64,000 bases of DNA from Reichenbachiella carrageenanivorans (GTDB lineage Bacteria > Bacteroidota > Bacteroidia > Cytophagales > Cyclobacteriaceae), in the NCBI RefSeq assembly GCF_025639805.1, contig NZ_CP106735.1, positions 1,800,001 to 1,864,000 on the forward strand, written 5' to 3'. Below, one piece after another: positions 7,607 to 16,498 of this stretch. A program made the position numbers and the translations under genes. Position 1 is the first letter of the stretch. Each line of letters starts with the position of its first letter. The notes beneath the pieces were generated by a model, which did not search any database, was not told the DNA's origin, and saw only the letters and a program-made list of their open reading frames with translations.

Positions 7607-7613
7607 TAGTTTG

Positions 7614-7687
7614 TGACCTTGTCAGGATTCAAACCTGAAACCTCCTGAGCCGTAATCAGGTGCTCTATTCAGTTGAGCTACAAAGCC
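7614..7687 (-). tRNA. tRNA-Arg (anticodon ACG)
   Basis: The 74-nt cloverleaf reads on the minus strand. Acceptor GGCTTTG pairs with CAAGGTC (two G-U pairs), with discriminator A. The anticodon stem CCTGA/TCAGG encloses the loop TTACGGC, giving anticodon ACG. The T arm contains GGTTTGAATCC. No CCA is encoded. ACG is normally deaminated to ICG and decodes CGU, CGC and CGA. Its 3' end marks the border with the integrative element. Confidence 0.95.
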
Positions 7688-7761
7688 AAATTAATTTGTA
7701 CTCGCGACGGATGCCACGGTTCAAATATTTATGCAAATATAGTTGAGTCTATTATTTTGTC

Positions 7762-7950
7762 TCAACCATTTAAAAGTATTTTTAATAAAAATAAGGAGGC
7801 CGTTGCCGTCCCATAGTATTTGATCACCAACCAGCGATTTTGTATGTCATGCCACCAGAGTACTACCCATGGTCTGTATGCCAATCCGATAAGGAGACAC
7901 ACAAATGAAGCATAATATAGGAAGGAAGTGATATGTTTTGTCGCTTCCAA
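7762..7950 (-). CDS. Small membrane protein downstream of infB
   Basis: The 62-aa protein has two hydrophobic segments: a first helix around FLYYASFVCLLIGLAY and a second around GTATASLFLLKILL. Between them lies an aromatic and charged stretch, WWHDIQNRWLVIKYYG. The start is a TTG only 9 nt after the infB stop codon. The frame is the same as infB and stays open from that stop, so the gene is almost certainly co-transcribed with infB. I do not know a function. The composition is clearly that of a membrane protein and not of a shadow frame, but the non-ATG start leaves some doubt. Confidence 0.58.
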   Translation of the reverse strand: MEATKHITSFLYYASFVCLLIGLAYRPWVVLWWHDIQNRWLVIKYYGTATASLFLLKILLNG

Positions 7951-7959
7951 AGCGCCAGA

Positions 7960-10851
7960 TTACAGCGAACGTTTGATTTCTCTTTGCTCGAATCCTTCGA
8001 TCACATCACCCACCTTGATATCGTTGAAGCTTTTGATCGAGATACCACATTCGTAGCTGTGTTTCACTTCAGACACATCGTCTTTGAATCGCTTCAATTG
8101 TCCGATTTCACCTTCGTAAGTCACGATACCGTCTCTAATCAATCGAATGTTGTTCGAACGTTTCACATATCCGTCAGTCACATAACAGCCTGCTACAGTA
8201 CCTACCTTAGATATTTTGAATACTTCTCTCACTTCTATGTTACCCGTGATGACTTCTTCTACAGTAGGAGCCAATAGGCCTTCCATAGCGTCTTTCACTT
8301 CGTTGATTGCATCGTAGATGATCGAGTATAGTCGGATTTCTACTTCGTCAGTTTCGGCAATTTTCTTAGCTCCTCCAGATGGGCGAACTTGGAAACCAAT
8401 GATGATCGCATCTGAGGCAGAAGCAAGCAACACATCAGATTCTGAAATCTGCCCCACACCTTTGTGAATGATGTTTACTTGTACTTCTGTGGTAGATAGT
8501 TTCAATAATGAATCAGACAAGGCTTCTACAGATCCATCCACGTCACCTTTCACGATCACGTTCAATTCTTTAAACGAACCGATTGCCAAACGACGACCAA
8601 TCTCATCCAAAGTAATGTGCTTCTTAGTTCGGATGTTTTGTTCTCGTTGTATTTGCTCGCGTTTAGTCGCAATTTCACGGGCGTCGCGATCAGATTCCAT
8701 GACATTGAACTTGTCTCCTGCTTGTGGCGCACCATCTAGTCCTAGCATTTGTAGTGGGGTAGAAGGACCAACTTTGGTTAGTTTTTTGCCTGTGTGATCA
8801 AACATGGCCTTTACCTTACCGAAGTAAGATCCAGCCAATACCACGTCGCCCACATTCAATGTGCCCGACTGTACCATCATGGTGGTAACATATCCACGCC
8901 CTTTGTCCAAAGATGCTTCAATGATCGAACCGACTGCTTTCTTGTTAGGATTCGCTTTTAGTTCCAAGACTTCGGCTTCGAGCAATACTTTTTCAAGAAG
9001 GTCATCGATACCTTGTCCTGTTTTAGCAGAGATTTCTTGACACTGGTATTTACCCCCCCAGTCCTCTACTAGTATATTGTTGGCCGACAATGCTTCCTTA
9101 ATTTTATCAGGGTTAGCATTAGGCTTATCTACTTTGTTGATTGCAATAATGATCGGAACACCAGCTACCTGGGCGTGATTGATTGCCTCTTTAGTTTGTG
9201 GCATCACGTCATCGTCTGCTGCTACTACGATGATTACAATATCTGTAATCTTGGCACCCCTCGCTCTCATGGCGGTAAAGGCTTCGTGACCAGGTGTATC
9301 AAGAAAAGCAATTTTCTTGCCCGACTCGGTGGTTACGTCATAGGCGCCAATGTGCTGGGTGATACCACCTGCCTCACCTGCAGTTACTTTAGAATCTCTA
9401 ATGTAATCGAGCAAAGAGGTCTTGCCGTGATCTACGTGTCCCATAATGGTGACAATCGGAGCACGGTCGATCAATGATTCTTCTGAATCTTCTTCTTCGG
9501 CTACATCTACTTCATCGTCTTGTGTGGTGAAGTCTACGTTGTATCCAAACTCATCAGCAATGATGGTGATCGATTCAGCATCGAGTCTCTGGTTGATAGA
9601 CACAAACATGCCCAAAGACATACAGGTTGAAATGATGTCGTTGACAGACACGTCCATCAAACTAGCCAAGTCATTAGCGGAAACGAACTCAGTTACTTTT
9701 AGTATCTTAGATTCTTCCTGTTCTTGCATTAGCCTTTCTTCTTCGGCATCTGCTACGGCGGATCGTTTTTCTTTTCTGTATTTAGATCTGCTTACACCAG
9801 AGTTGGTATTTCCACCGCTCAGTTTGGCAAGTGTGGCTTTGATCTTATCTTGAATTTCTTTGTCGGTCAATTCTTCTTTGACGACTTTCTTTTTGCCTTT
9901 GTCGAATCTGCCTCCTTGTGCTGGTCTTGCATTTCTAGGTCCACCGACTTCCTTCTTAGACGTGCTGATACGTTTTCTAGGGCGCTTTTTATCGCCAGAC
10001 GTGTCAGATGAAGCTACAGGCTTACCTTTGTCTCCTCTACTTGGAGCTTTAGGCAATTCGATTTTACCTAATACTTTGAGTCCTCGTAGAGAATCCGCTT
10101 TGGCTTCGATGGTTTTGTTTTCTTCTTTTACGACAGGTGCTGGAGTTTCGTCTGGTTTAGCTGGCTCCTGTTTAGGAGCAGGTGTAGGTGTTTTTTCTAC
10201 TGCCTTTGGTTTAGCTTCAGTTTTGGCCTCTGTTTTTTTAAGGGCTTCTTCCTTTTTAGGCTCTTCTTTCTTTGGCTCTTCTTTTTTAGGTTCTTCTTTT
10301 TTAGGTTCTTCTTTTTTAGGTTCTTCTTTTTTAGGTTCTTCTTTCTTCACCTCAGGAGCTGGCGCTTTTTCTTCTACCTTAGGAGCTTCCTCTTTCTTAG
10401 GTTCTTCTTTTTTCTTGGCGCCATCAAGATCAATCTTACCGACTACTTTGAAACCTTGAAGTTTTGGGCTGTCTACAGATGACTCTTCTGTTTTTGCAGT
10501 TTCTTCAGGCTTCTCTTCCGCAGCAGGAGCGTCTTCTACGGGAGCAGTATTGTCTGTAATAAGAATCTCTTCTTCTTTGACGGGCTCTTCTTTTGCCGGA
10601 GTAGCTTCGGCAGTGATCACCACATTGTCGCCAGATTTGGTGCCAATAGTGAGACCGCTGGCCTCTTCCTTCTCATGTGCAGAATCGGCATATTCTTTTG
10701 CCAGTATCGCATATTGATCCGGAGTAAGCTTGGTGTTGGGGCTCCGCTCTATCTCATGCCCCTTGCTAGACAAGAATTCTGCGACGGTATCGATACCGAC
10801 ATTTAGTTTTCTTGCTGCCTGATTGAGTCTTATCATTTTACCTTCAGCCAT
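7960..10851 (-). CDS. infB: Translation initiation factor IF-2
   Basis: IF-2 is the GTPase that places initiator tRNA on the 30S subunit and promotes 50S joining. The 963-aa protein has an IF2_N module at the start ([20 protein letters not shown]), a long low-complexity linker, a second IF2_N-like module, and the GTPase core. The core shows [10 protein letters not shown] near residue 467, DTPGHEAFT and NKVDK, followed by domains II, III and IV. The linker contains a run of PKKEE repeats encoded by a 15-bp DNA tandem repeat. The ATG at 10851 is chosen over a TTG two codons upstream. It is the third gene of rimP-nusA-infB, 38 bp after nusA. Confidence 0.98.
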   Translation of the reverse strand: MAEGKMIRLNQAARKLNVGIDTVAEFLSSKGHEIERSPNTKLTPDQYAILAKEYADSAHEKEEASGLTIGTKSGDNVVITAEATPAKEEPVKEEEILITDNTAPVEDAPAAEEKPEETAKTEESSVDSPKLQGFKVVGKIDLDGAKKKEEPKKEEAPKVEEKAPAPEVKKEEPKKEEPKKEEPKKEEPKKEEPKKEEPKKEEALKKTEAKTEAKPKAVEKTPTPAPKQEPAKPDETPAPVVKEENKTIEAKADSLRGLKVLGKIELPKAPSRGDKGKPVASSDTSGDKKRPRKRISTSKKEVGGPRNARPAQGGRFDKGKKKVVKEELTDKEIQDKIKATLAKLSGGNTNSGVSRSKYRKEKRSAVADAEEERLMQEQEESKILKVTEFVSANDLASLMDVSVNDIISTCMSLGMFVSINQRLDAESITIIADEFGYNVDFTTQDDEVDVAEEEDSEESLIDRAPIVTIMGHVDHGKTSLLDYIRDSKVTAGEAGGITQHIGAYDVTTESGKKIAFLDTPGHEAFTAMRARGAKITDIVIIVVAADDDVMPQTKEAINHAQVAGVPIIIAINKVDKPNANPDKIKEALSANNILVEDWGGKYQCQEISAKTGQGIDDLLEKVLLEAEVLELKANPNKKAVGSIIEASLDKGRGYVTTMMVQSGTLNVGDVVLAGSYFGKVKAMFDHTGKKLTKVGPSTPLQMLGLDGAPQAGDKFNVMESDRDAREIATKREQIQREQNIRTKKHITLDEIGRRLAIGSFKELNVIVKGDVDGSVEALSDSLLKLSTTEVQVNIIHKGVGQISESDVLLASASDAIIIGFQVRPSGGAKKIAETDEVEIRLYSIIYDAINEVKDAMEGLLAPTVEEVITGNIEVREVFKISKVGTVAGCYVTDGYVKRSNNIRLIRDGIVTYEGEIGQLKRFKDDVSEVKHSYECGISIKSFNDIKVGDVIEGFEQREIKRSL
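10252..10346 (-). repeat. 15-bp tandem repeat inside infB
   Basis: About five to six copies of a 15-bp unit read GGTTCTTCTTTTTTA on the plus strand. They encode KKEEP units in the charged linker of IF-2. Copy number is likely to vary between strains by slippage without changing the frame. Confidence 0.85.
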
Positions 10852-10889
10852 AGTCAATTAAAAAGTATTCTTCTGATTTTAATAATCAG

Positions 10890-12134
10890 TTATTGTTCAA
10901 ATTCTTGTTTTAAGACACCCAATACATTATTGATGGTCTCTTCTTCCAAATCAGTTCTTCTAAGCAATTCTTCAGTAGAAAGTGACAATACACTCTTAGC
11001 TGTATCCAAACCGATTTTTCTCAATTCGTCGATTACCCAATCTTCGATTTCGTCGGTGAATTCCGCCAAGGCTACATCTTCTTCCTCTAGTCCGTCTAGT
11101 TCTCTGAAGACGTCTATCTCCATGTCTACTAGTCTACTGGCTAGTTTGATGTTTTGTCCACCTTTTCCGATAGCCAAAGATACTTGGTCGGGCTTGAGGT
11201 AAACAGACACTCGCTTATTCTCTTCTTCGATTTTGATGCTTGTAATTTTCGCTGGACTTAGTGCTCTAGTGATATAGAGATCCAAGTTGTCAGTGAAGTT
11301 GATCACATCAATGTTTTCATTTTGTAATTCACGCACAATGCTGTGAATTCTTGACCCTTTCATGCCCACACAGGCACCTACAGGATCAATTCTGTCGTCG
11401 TAAGACTCTACTGCTACTTTAGCTCTTTCTCCTGGCTCACGAACCACTTTTTTGATGGTGATTAATCCATCATAAACCTCTGGTACTTCACTTTCGAAAA
11501 GTCTTTCGAGGAAAGTAGGAGAGATTCTAGATAAGATAATTCTAGGGTTGCCGTTTACGATCTCTACGCGATCTACAATGGCTCTTACCGAATCACCTTT
11601 TCTATACCTGTCTTTGCTGATTTGTTCTGATTTAGGAATCGTCAATTCGTTTCCGTCTCCATCGATCAGCAGAACTTCTCTACTCAAAGTTTGATATACT
11701 TCGCCTGTGATGATTTCACCTACGAGATCTTTATATTTTTGAAATAGAATGTCTTTTTCTAGGTCTTTGATTTTTTGAATTAAGGTCTGACGTGCAGTCA
11801 TTACCATTCTTCTACCAAAATCAAGCAGTTTCACTTCTTCAGCTACTTCTTCGCCAATTTCGAAATCGGGCTCTATTTTTCTAGCCTCGGTCAGACTGAC
11901 CTTGTCATGATCCCAGATGTCTTCTGAGTTGTCATCCACAATTTCTCTAAACCTCCAAATTTCAAGGTCACCTTTGTCAGCATTGATAATGATGTCAAAA
12001 TTGTCATCATATTCAAACTTCTTTCGGATCATAGTTTTGAATACATCTTCGAGTATTCTTATCATCGTAGGACGATCTACATTTTTGCTTTTTGCAAAAT
12101 CCGAAAACGACTCTATTAATACAGAACTATCCAT
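10890..12134 (-). CDS. nusA: Transcription termination/antitermination factor NusA
   Basis: NusA binds RNA polymerase and modulates pausing, termination and antitermination. The 414-aa protein contains the N-terminal RNAP-binding domain, an S1 domain (about 130-200, GEIITGEVYQ) and two KH domains (about 230-345, with VGACVGMKGSRI and SLAIGKGGQNIKLASRL). A C-terminal acidic and helix-hairpin-helix segment follows. The ATG at 12134 lies 4 nt after the rimP stop, so the two are probably translationally coupled. Length and order match the family in Bacteroidota. Confidence 0.97.
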   Translation of the reverse strand: MDSSVLIESFSDFAKSKNVDRPTMIRILEDVFKTMIRKKFEYDDNFDIIINADKGDLEIWRFREIVDDNSEDIWDHDKVSLTEARKIEPDFEIGEEVAEEVKLLDFGRRMVMTARQTLIQKIKDLEKDILFQKYKDLVGEIITGEVYQTLSREVLLIDGDGNELTIPKSEQISKDRYRKGDSVRAIVDRVEIVNGNPRIILSRISPTFLERLFESEVPEVYDGLITIKKVVREPGERAKVAVESYDDRIDPVGACVGMKGSRIHSIVRELQNENIDVINFTDNLDLYITRALSPAKITSIKIEEENKRVSVYLKPDQVSLAIGKGGQNIKLASRLVDMEIDVFRELDGLEEEDVALAEFTDEIEDWVIDELRKIGLDTAKSVLSLSTEELLRRTDLEEETINNVLGVLKQEFEQ

Positions 12135-12138
12135 TTTA

Positions 12139-12624
12139 TTATTTGAATGAAACTAGAACAATAGTTTTATTTATTTCCTCAAAATTAAGGACTTTGGACT
12201 CAGTAGTTTTTTTCTTTTTGTCTATCAAAACTTCTAATTCGATGGACTTGTCATCTACTTTGGTGAGTTGACCTTCCACTAGGGAGTTGTCATTCAAAGT
12301 CACTTTTACATTTTTGCCAATGTTTTTGACATACTGTCTGTTCAGTTTGAGTGGGTGATCTAACCCTGCTGAAGAGACTTCTAATGTCAGCGGTTCGTCC
12401 AGATCAATTTCTTCATCAATAAAACGAGAAACTTCGCGGCTTACCTTAGAACATTGTTCGATCGAAATCCCATGATCGCCATCGAGCAATACAATGACTT
12501 TCCCAACTTGGGCGTTTCCTTTTTTGATGATATCCACTAAAAACAGGTCGTCCTGTTCTGCAAGGATACTTTCAACAAGTGTTTGTATTTTATTTACGAT
12601 GCTCTCAGTCACAATTTCTACCAT
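12139..12624 (-). CDS. rimP: Ribosome maturation factor RimP
   Basis: RimP helps 30S subunit maturation. The 161-aa protein has the N-terminal alpha/beta domain (GKVIVLLDGDHGISIEQCSK, then SREVSRFIDE and the LEVSSAGLDHPL motif) and a C-terminal SH3-like domain. The frame extends nine codons further, but those codons read through the leader hairpin. The ATG at 12624 gives the standard start. It is the first gene of the rimP-nusA-infB operon, with a consensus promoter at 12675-12705 and a hairpin in the leader. Confidence 0.95.
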   Translation of the reverse strand: MVEIVTESIVNKIQTLVESILAEQDDLFLVDIIKKGNAQVGKVIVLLDGDHGISIEQCSKVSREVSRFIDEEIDLDEPLTLEVSSAGLDHPLKLNRQYVKNIGKNVKVTLNDNSLVEGQLTKVDDKSIELEVLIDKKKKTTESKVLNFEEINKTIVLVSFK

Positions 12625-12630
12625 AAAAAT

Positions 12631-12648
12631 AGGGGACTCAAGTCCCCT
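12631..12648 (-). promoter_or_regulatory. Leader hairpin upstream of rimP
   Basis: AGGGGACT and AGTCCCCT form an 8-bp perfect stem with a 2-nt nominal loop. On the minus strand it is followed by TATTTTTATG, where ATG is the rimP start. It lies inside the transcribed leader and looks like an attenuator or an autoregulatory site for the operon. Confidence 0.6.
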
Positions 12649-12674
12649 CATTCCTGAAATCTATATTTCGAATG

Positions 12675-12705
12675 CAAATTTAGATGAATAATCCGTCAAA
12701 ACAAA
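12675..12705 (-). promoter_or_regulatory. Promoter of rimP-nusA-infB
   Basis: On the minus strand TTTG (12702-12705), a 19-nt spacer and TAAATTTG (12675-12682) match the Bacteroidota consensus exactly. A dyad CTTGATTA (12712-12719) / TAATCAAG (12733-12740) sits just upstream of the -33 element and could bind a regulator. Confidence 0.68.
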
Positions 12706-12740
12706 TATTTGCTTGATTAATGGGCTGTGGAGTAATCAAG

Positions 12741-12956
12741 CAGATCTAAGTAGAAGATAAGGGGCATTGGTACATTCTTTATAGGGTTTGAAAGTTTGGC
12801 TTTTCGGCTCTAATCGTTGGGCTTAAAGTAAAGGACTTTATATTTTCAACTATAAATAGGGCTTTGTTTGCCGTGTGGGAAAATCCAATTTTTCTACTAC
12901 TTACCACTAAGCCTGATCGGAACGTTTTACTTTTGTAGAAAGTTGATCTGAATTTT
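12741..12956. other. Intergenic region between divergent genes
   Basis: This is the space between the rimP promoter dyad and the SRPBCC gene. An open frame on the minus strand has no protein-like composition. The upstream control region of the SRPBCC gene should be here, but no clear consensus promoter is visible. Confidence 0.4.
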
Positions 12957-13391
12957 ATGAAAAACATTGAAACTCAAATATTGATAGAAGCACCTGTGGA
13001 AGTGGTGTGGCGCGTGTTGATGAATTTTGAAGCGTACCGAGATTGGAATCCATTTATCACTATAGAAGGGGAACCTGTGTTGGGGAATAAGTTAGATGTG
13101 ATTATTAACATGGATGGAAAGAAAAACTTTTTTAAACCTAAAGTAGTCGTGTGTGAAGAAGGTCGCCAATTTGAATGGATGGGCAAAATCTTGCTGAAAG
13201 GTCTTTTTGCAGGCAACCATTATTTCAAACTCCATCCAGTTACTGAATTCCAGACCCAACTGATACATGGTGAAAACTTCTCTGGTCTTTTGCAAGGCCC
13301 AATTATGAGAAAGATTAGAGAAAAAACGATGCGTGGATTTGAAACGATGAATATTGCTATGAAGGAGTACTCGGAGAATCGTGTGATTTAG
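12957..13391 (+). CDS. SRPBCC-family protein (polyketide cyclase/dehydrase-like)
   Basis: The 144-aa protein has the START-like SRPBCC fold signature: an N-terminal strand IETQILIEAPVEVVWRVL, then the NFEAYRDWNPF motif and a C-terminal amphipathic helix (residues about 118-138). Members bind hydrophobic ligands in a deep cavity; the ligand here is unknown. The protein is cytoplasmic with no signal peptide. It lies upstream of the membrane hydroxylase at 13472 on the same strand (80-bp gap), so the two may share a transcript. A link to lipid metabolism is only suggested by that neighbour. Confidence 0.85.
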   Translation: MKNIETQILIEAPVEVVWRVLMNFEAYRDWNPFITIEGEPVLGNKLDVIINMDGKKNFFKPKVVVCEEGRQFEWMGKILLKGLFAGNHYFKLHPVTEFQTQLIHGENFSGLLQGPIMRKIREKTMRGFETMNIAMKEYSENRVI

Positions 13392-13471
13392 TATGCGTGC
13401 ATAACTAATTGATCTATTCCTTTCGAAATTGGGTGGCATCCTGTATAATTGAAAATTAAACAGCAGCAATC

Positions 13472-14746
13472 ATGTCGACATATGCCCAAGTTTTGCTCAT
13501 TGCAATCCCTTTTTTTATGGTATTGCTGGTAGCCGAATATCTCTATGGCTGGTTTGTGAAAAACCAAACTTTTCGAAGTTTTGATACCATATCCAGCCTG
13601 AGTTCAGGTATTACTAATACAGTCAAAGATATCCTCGGGCTCACCTTGGTAATTGTGGGATATACGTGGATGTATGAGCATATGGCGCTGATGCATATCA
13701 AAGCTACAGTTTGGGTATATCTGATAAGTTTTATTGCTGTAGATTTTGCGGGATATGTCAAGCATTATATGGCACACCATTTCAATTATTTTTGGAATGA
13801 ACATGTGATTCATCACAGTAGTGAGGAGTTTAATTTGGCCTGTGCCTTGCGGCAATCCATTTCCACTTTCTTTAGTCTCCATGCTTTTTTACTGATCCCT
13901 GCGGCTATGCTGGGTATGCCACCTAAGGTGATTGCGACTATAGGTCCATTACATCTTTTTTTGCAGTTTTGGTATCATACGCGTCATATTCCAAAGTTGG
14001 GGATTTTAGAATATATCATCGTAACGCCTTCCCAGCATCGAGTACATCATGCGATCAATAAAGAGTATTTGGATAAAAATATGGGACAAATTTTCCCATG
14101 GTGGGATCGGATGTTTGGCACTTTTCAGGAGGAGATGGAGGAAGTGCCGTGCATTTATGGTACTAAAAAGCCAACAGCGACATGGAACCCTATACTGACT
14201 AATTTCCAGCATTTATGGATACTGATGCAAGATGCTTGGCATACGAAAGATTGGAAAGCTAAATTTACTATTTGGCTAAAGCCAACAGGATGGAGGCCTG
14301 CAGATGTGATCGAAAAATATCCAATAGAAGGGGTCATAGATGATGCTACCATGCAGGTGAAATACGAGACTGAGGCATCTAGGGTGCTACATGTTTGGTC
14401 GTGGGCGCAATTGGTGCTTACACACGTGTTTTTACTGTTTATGTTGGTCCATTTTGAATCTATTGGTTTCCCAAGATTGTTTATTTACGGTGCTTTTCTT
14501 TTTGTTCATATCTATGCTTATACGACTTTGATGGATGGCAGTCGCCTCGCCATTTTGGTGGAAGCAATCAAATGCTTTGGTGGCATCTATTGGATTTTGC
14601 AGTCTGGTGATTGGTTTGGGCTGAATGCTTACTGGTCTGCAGGATCTGTTTTGATGATGATTTATTTGGTGCTGTCTTTGATGGTTACGATTGGGTTTTC
14701 TTTATGGGAGCTAGGCGCTGATCGCAACAAGCAGGTGCTGGCCTGA
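13472..14746 (+). CDS. Sterol desaturase/fatty acid hydroxylase family membrane protein
   Basis: The 424-aa integral membrane protein carries the di-iron histidine clusters of the superfamily: H98-x3-H102-H103, H111-x2-H114-H115 and H189-x2-H192-H193. Several hydrophobic helices flank them, with a further C-terminal group of four or so. The clusters should hold two irons and activate O2 to hydroxylate a lipid chain or glyceryl ether. The overall form resembles alkylglycerol monooxygenase-type members with an extended C-terminal membrane region. The substrate cannot be read from the sequence. A truncated hemoglobin follows 56 bp later and could relate to oxygen or NO handling. Confidence 0.88.
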   Translation: MSTYAQVLLIAIPFFMVLLVAEYLYGWFVKNQTFRSFDTISSLSSGITNTVKDILGLTLVIVGYTWMYEHMALMHIKATVWVYLISFIAVDFAGYVKHYMAHHFNYFWNEHVIHHSSEEFNLACALRQSISTFFSLHAFLLIPAAMLGMPPKVIATIGPLHLFLQFWYHTRHIPKLGILEYIIVTPSQHRVHHAINKEYLDKNMGQIFPWWDRMFGTFQEEMEEVPCIYGTKKPTATWNPILTNFQHLWILMQDAWHTKDWKAKFTIWLKPTGWRPADVIEKYPIEGVIDDATMQVKYETEASRVLHVWSWAQLVLTHVFLLFMLVHFESIGFPRLFIYGAFLFVHIYAYTTLMDGSRLAILVEAIKCFGGIYWILQSGDWFGLNAYWSAGSVLMMIYLVLSLMVTIGFSLWELGADRNKQVLA

Positions 14747-14802
14747 ATAAATATCTAGTCAGATCAGTGTTGTCTTAAATAGAACCATAACTTTGATTGA
14801 TA

Positions 14803-15183
14803 ATGAGCGATATTCAAACCAGAGCTGATATTGATCGATTGCTTTATGATTTTTATCAAAAAATAATAAAGGATGAAGAAATAGGGTATTTCTTTACCGA
14901 AGTGGTGAAGCTGGATTTGATTCATCACTTGCCTAAAATTGCTGATTTTTGGGAGACTACACTTTTTCATCAGGTTAAATACAAAGGCAATCCGATCGCG
15001 CCGCATTTAGCGATGAGTCAAAAATCTCCAATGACTAAGGCGCATTTTGATCGGTGGGTAACTGTGTTTTGTGAGACCGTAGATGGCTTGTTTGCAGGCG
15101 CTATGGCTGAAATGGCCAAACAACGGGCGCAGTCTATTGCTACTGTGATGCATATTAAGATTAAAACCTCCTTGAACTTTTGA
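14803..15183 (+). CDS. Group III truncated hemoglobin
   Basis: The 126-aa protein matches the group III trHb family: FYQKIIKDEEIGYFF at the B/C helices, then DLIHHLPKIADFW, and the F-helix KAHFDRWV with proximal histidine H81. Such proteins bind heme and interact with O2, NO or sulfide in the cytoplasm. The ATG at 14803 is chosen over a TTG two codons earlier. The 3' end overlaps the convergent MORN_2 gene by 23 bp. Its position after the di-iron hydroxylase gene suggests co-expression. Confidence 0.9.
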   Translation: MSDIQTRADIDRLLYDFYQKIIKDEEIGYFFTEVVKLDLIHHLPKIADFWETTLFHQVKYKGNPIAPHLAMSQKSPMTKAHFDRWVTVFCETVDGLFAGAMAEMAKQRAQSIATVMHIKIKTSLNF

Positions 15184-16429
15184 GTTTGCCTTTGCGGGTG
15201 TAGTATTTCCAAGTACCGGTGGGTTCGCCTTTTTCGTAGTGCTCTTCTGCGGCTATTTTTCCATTGTCGTGGTAGGAGGTCCATGTGCCTTGAGGGAGAC
15301 CGTTTTCATAATTTTCTTTGAGCTGTAATTCTCCATCGAGGAAATAAATGTTGCGTGTGCCAGTGCCTTTAGATAGGGTGCCTTTAGGCAATATTTCACC
15401 TTGTATAGAAAAGTAATCACTCACATCTATAAGTAAGCCGTGTTTCCAGTTTTCGTCTTGGATGAGTTGTTCGTTTTCATAAAAATGACCCCACAACCCA
15501 TTTTTCATATCGGCTTGATAGACGCCTATAGAGTTTAGTTTGCCAGACTCGTAGTAGTCGATCCATTGGGCGTCCTTTTGGTTGTTTTTGTATTTACCTT
15601 CGGATAAGAGAGCACCCGATTCATAGAAAAATTTCCAAAGCCCTTGCTTGTGATCTGCTTGATAGTCGCCTATGGAAAACATGACGCCATCTGGCGACAT
15701 ACTCACCCAAGTGCCAGTTTTTAAACCTGCTTTATAATGACCTTCTACGCTGAGTGTACCGTCTTTGAAGTATTCTTCATATTTACCATCAAGGAGGCCG
15801 TTTACATACTGAGCTGCTAGTGTTTTGTTTTTGTTGTAGTGATATTCTTCTACCGTGCCATTGAGCAATCCTGATTGATAAGGTTCTATTCTGGCTATTC
15901 TTCCATTGGCATGAAAGTAAGTCCACGTGCCAACGGGTAAGTCCTTTTGGTAGTGTTTTTCAAAATTTTTACTGCCTATTGGCGAATATTCTGTCCATAC
16001 ACTGTCTTTTTTGCCTAGTTCATAATAGCCCGACAGTGCAATTTGCCTATTGTCATAATATTCAAAATAAGACCCGTCTAATACGTCGTCTTTGAAATGG
16101 GAAGAGGTGATGATTTCGCCATACGGATCATAAGTGTTGTAAGGACCTTGCTTTTGACCATCTTCGAGGAGAATGGCTTCAGCTATGGTATTGTTTTGAA
16201 ATTTATACCAAACACTATCAGGTTTGCCATGATCGTAGTAGCCAGTCACAAGCATTCCATCCCATCTGCGATGAAACTGCCATTGGCCTTCTCGCTTGCC
16301 TTGGTAGACTTTCCCTTTGGATCGAAAGGAAGTGTCAGCGACTACTTCTTTATAAAAATCCTGTGCTTGAGAAAGCATCGGAGTTAATAAGATCACCAAT
16401 ATGTAGAGCGTACATTTTTTCAAATGCAT
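15161..16429 (-). CDS. Secreted MORN_2 (YwqK-type) repeat protein
   Basis: The 422-aa protein has a signal peptide (HLKKCTLYILVILLTPMLSQ) followed by about sixteen repeats of roughly 23 residues. These carry signatures such as DGKYEEYFKDGTLSVEGHY, GLWKFFYESGALLSEGKY and GTWTSYHDNGKIAAEEHYEKG. The repeats should form a beta-rich solenoid in the periplasm or on the surface. The ATG at 16429 is the start that puts the signal peptide first. It is longer in repeats and more regular than the copy on the element (1210-2688). The C-terminus has no T9SS sorting domain. Function is unknown. Confidence 0.88.
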   Translation of the reverse strand: MHLKKCTLYILVILLTPMLSQAQDFYKEVVADTSFRSKGKVYQGKREGQWQFHRRWDGMLVTGYYDHGKPDSVWYKFQNNTIAEAILLEDGQKQGPYNTYDPYGEIITSSHFKDDVLDGSYFEYYDNRQIALSGYYELGKKDSVWTEYSPIGSKNFEKHYQKDLPVGTWTYFHANGRIARIEPYQSGLLNGTVEEYHYNKNKTLAAQYVNGLLDGKYEEYFKDGTLSVEGHYKAGLKTGTWVSMSPDGVMFSIGDYQADHKQGLWKFFYESGALLSEGKYKNNQKDAQWIDYYESGKLNSIGVYQADMKNGLWGHFYENEQLIQDENWKHGLLIDVSDYFSIQGEILPKGTLSKGTGTRNIYFLDGELQLKENYENGLPQGTWTSYHDNGKIAAEEHYEKGEPTGTWKYYTRKGKLKSSRRF

Positions 16430-16498
16430 AGTATGACTAGTCGTTTGACACAAAGCAAACAATTAACGGGATGGCTTTGGCAATTGTTGTAAGAAATT

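Larger units (their letters stand above)
1..7613. mobile_element. Integrase end of a tRNA-Arg-associated integrative element (left end outside window)
   Basis: The block contains a tyrosine recombinase (6221-7387), an excisionase-like HTH protein, a serine recombinase, a RadC/JAB protein and orphan genes. It ends at the 3' end of a tRNA-Arg gene at 7614. Integration at a tRNA 3' end next to the integrase gene is the classical arrangement for such elements. The DNA also looks more AT-rich than the housekeeping genes to its right. The second attachment site, expected to duplicate part of the tRNA 3' end, is not visible in 1-7613 and so should lie to the left of the window. The boundary at 7613 is inferred from the tRNA; the recombination core itself cannot be read from one end alone. 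Confidence 0.72.

Noticed and set aside
9860..10459. Plus-strand open frame of 199 aa antisense to infB
   Set aside because: It is the mirror of the KKEEP linker repeats, giving SSFLGSSF repeats with no family and no start context; infB is certain on the other strand.
12779..12967. Minus-strand frame of 62 aa between rimP and the SRPBCC gene
   Set aside because: No conserved motif, start overlapping the SRPBCC start region and no ribosome or promoter signal.
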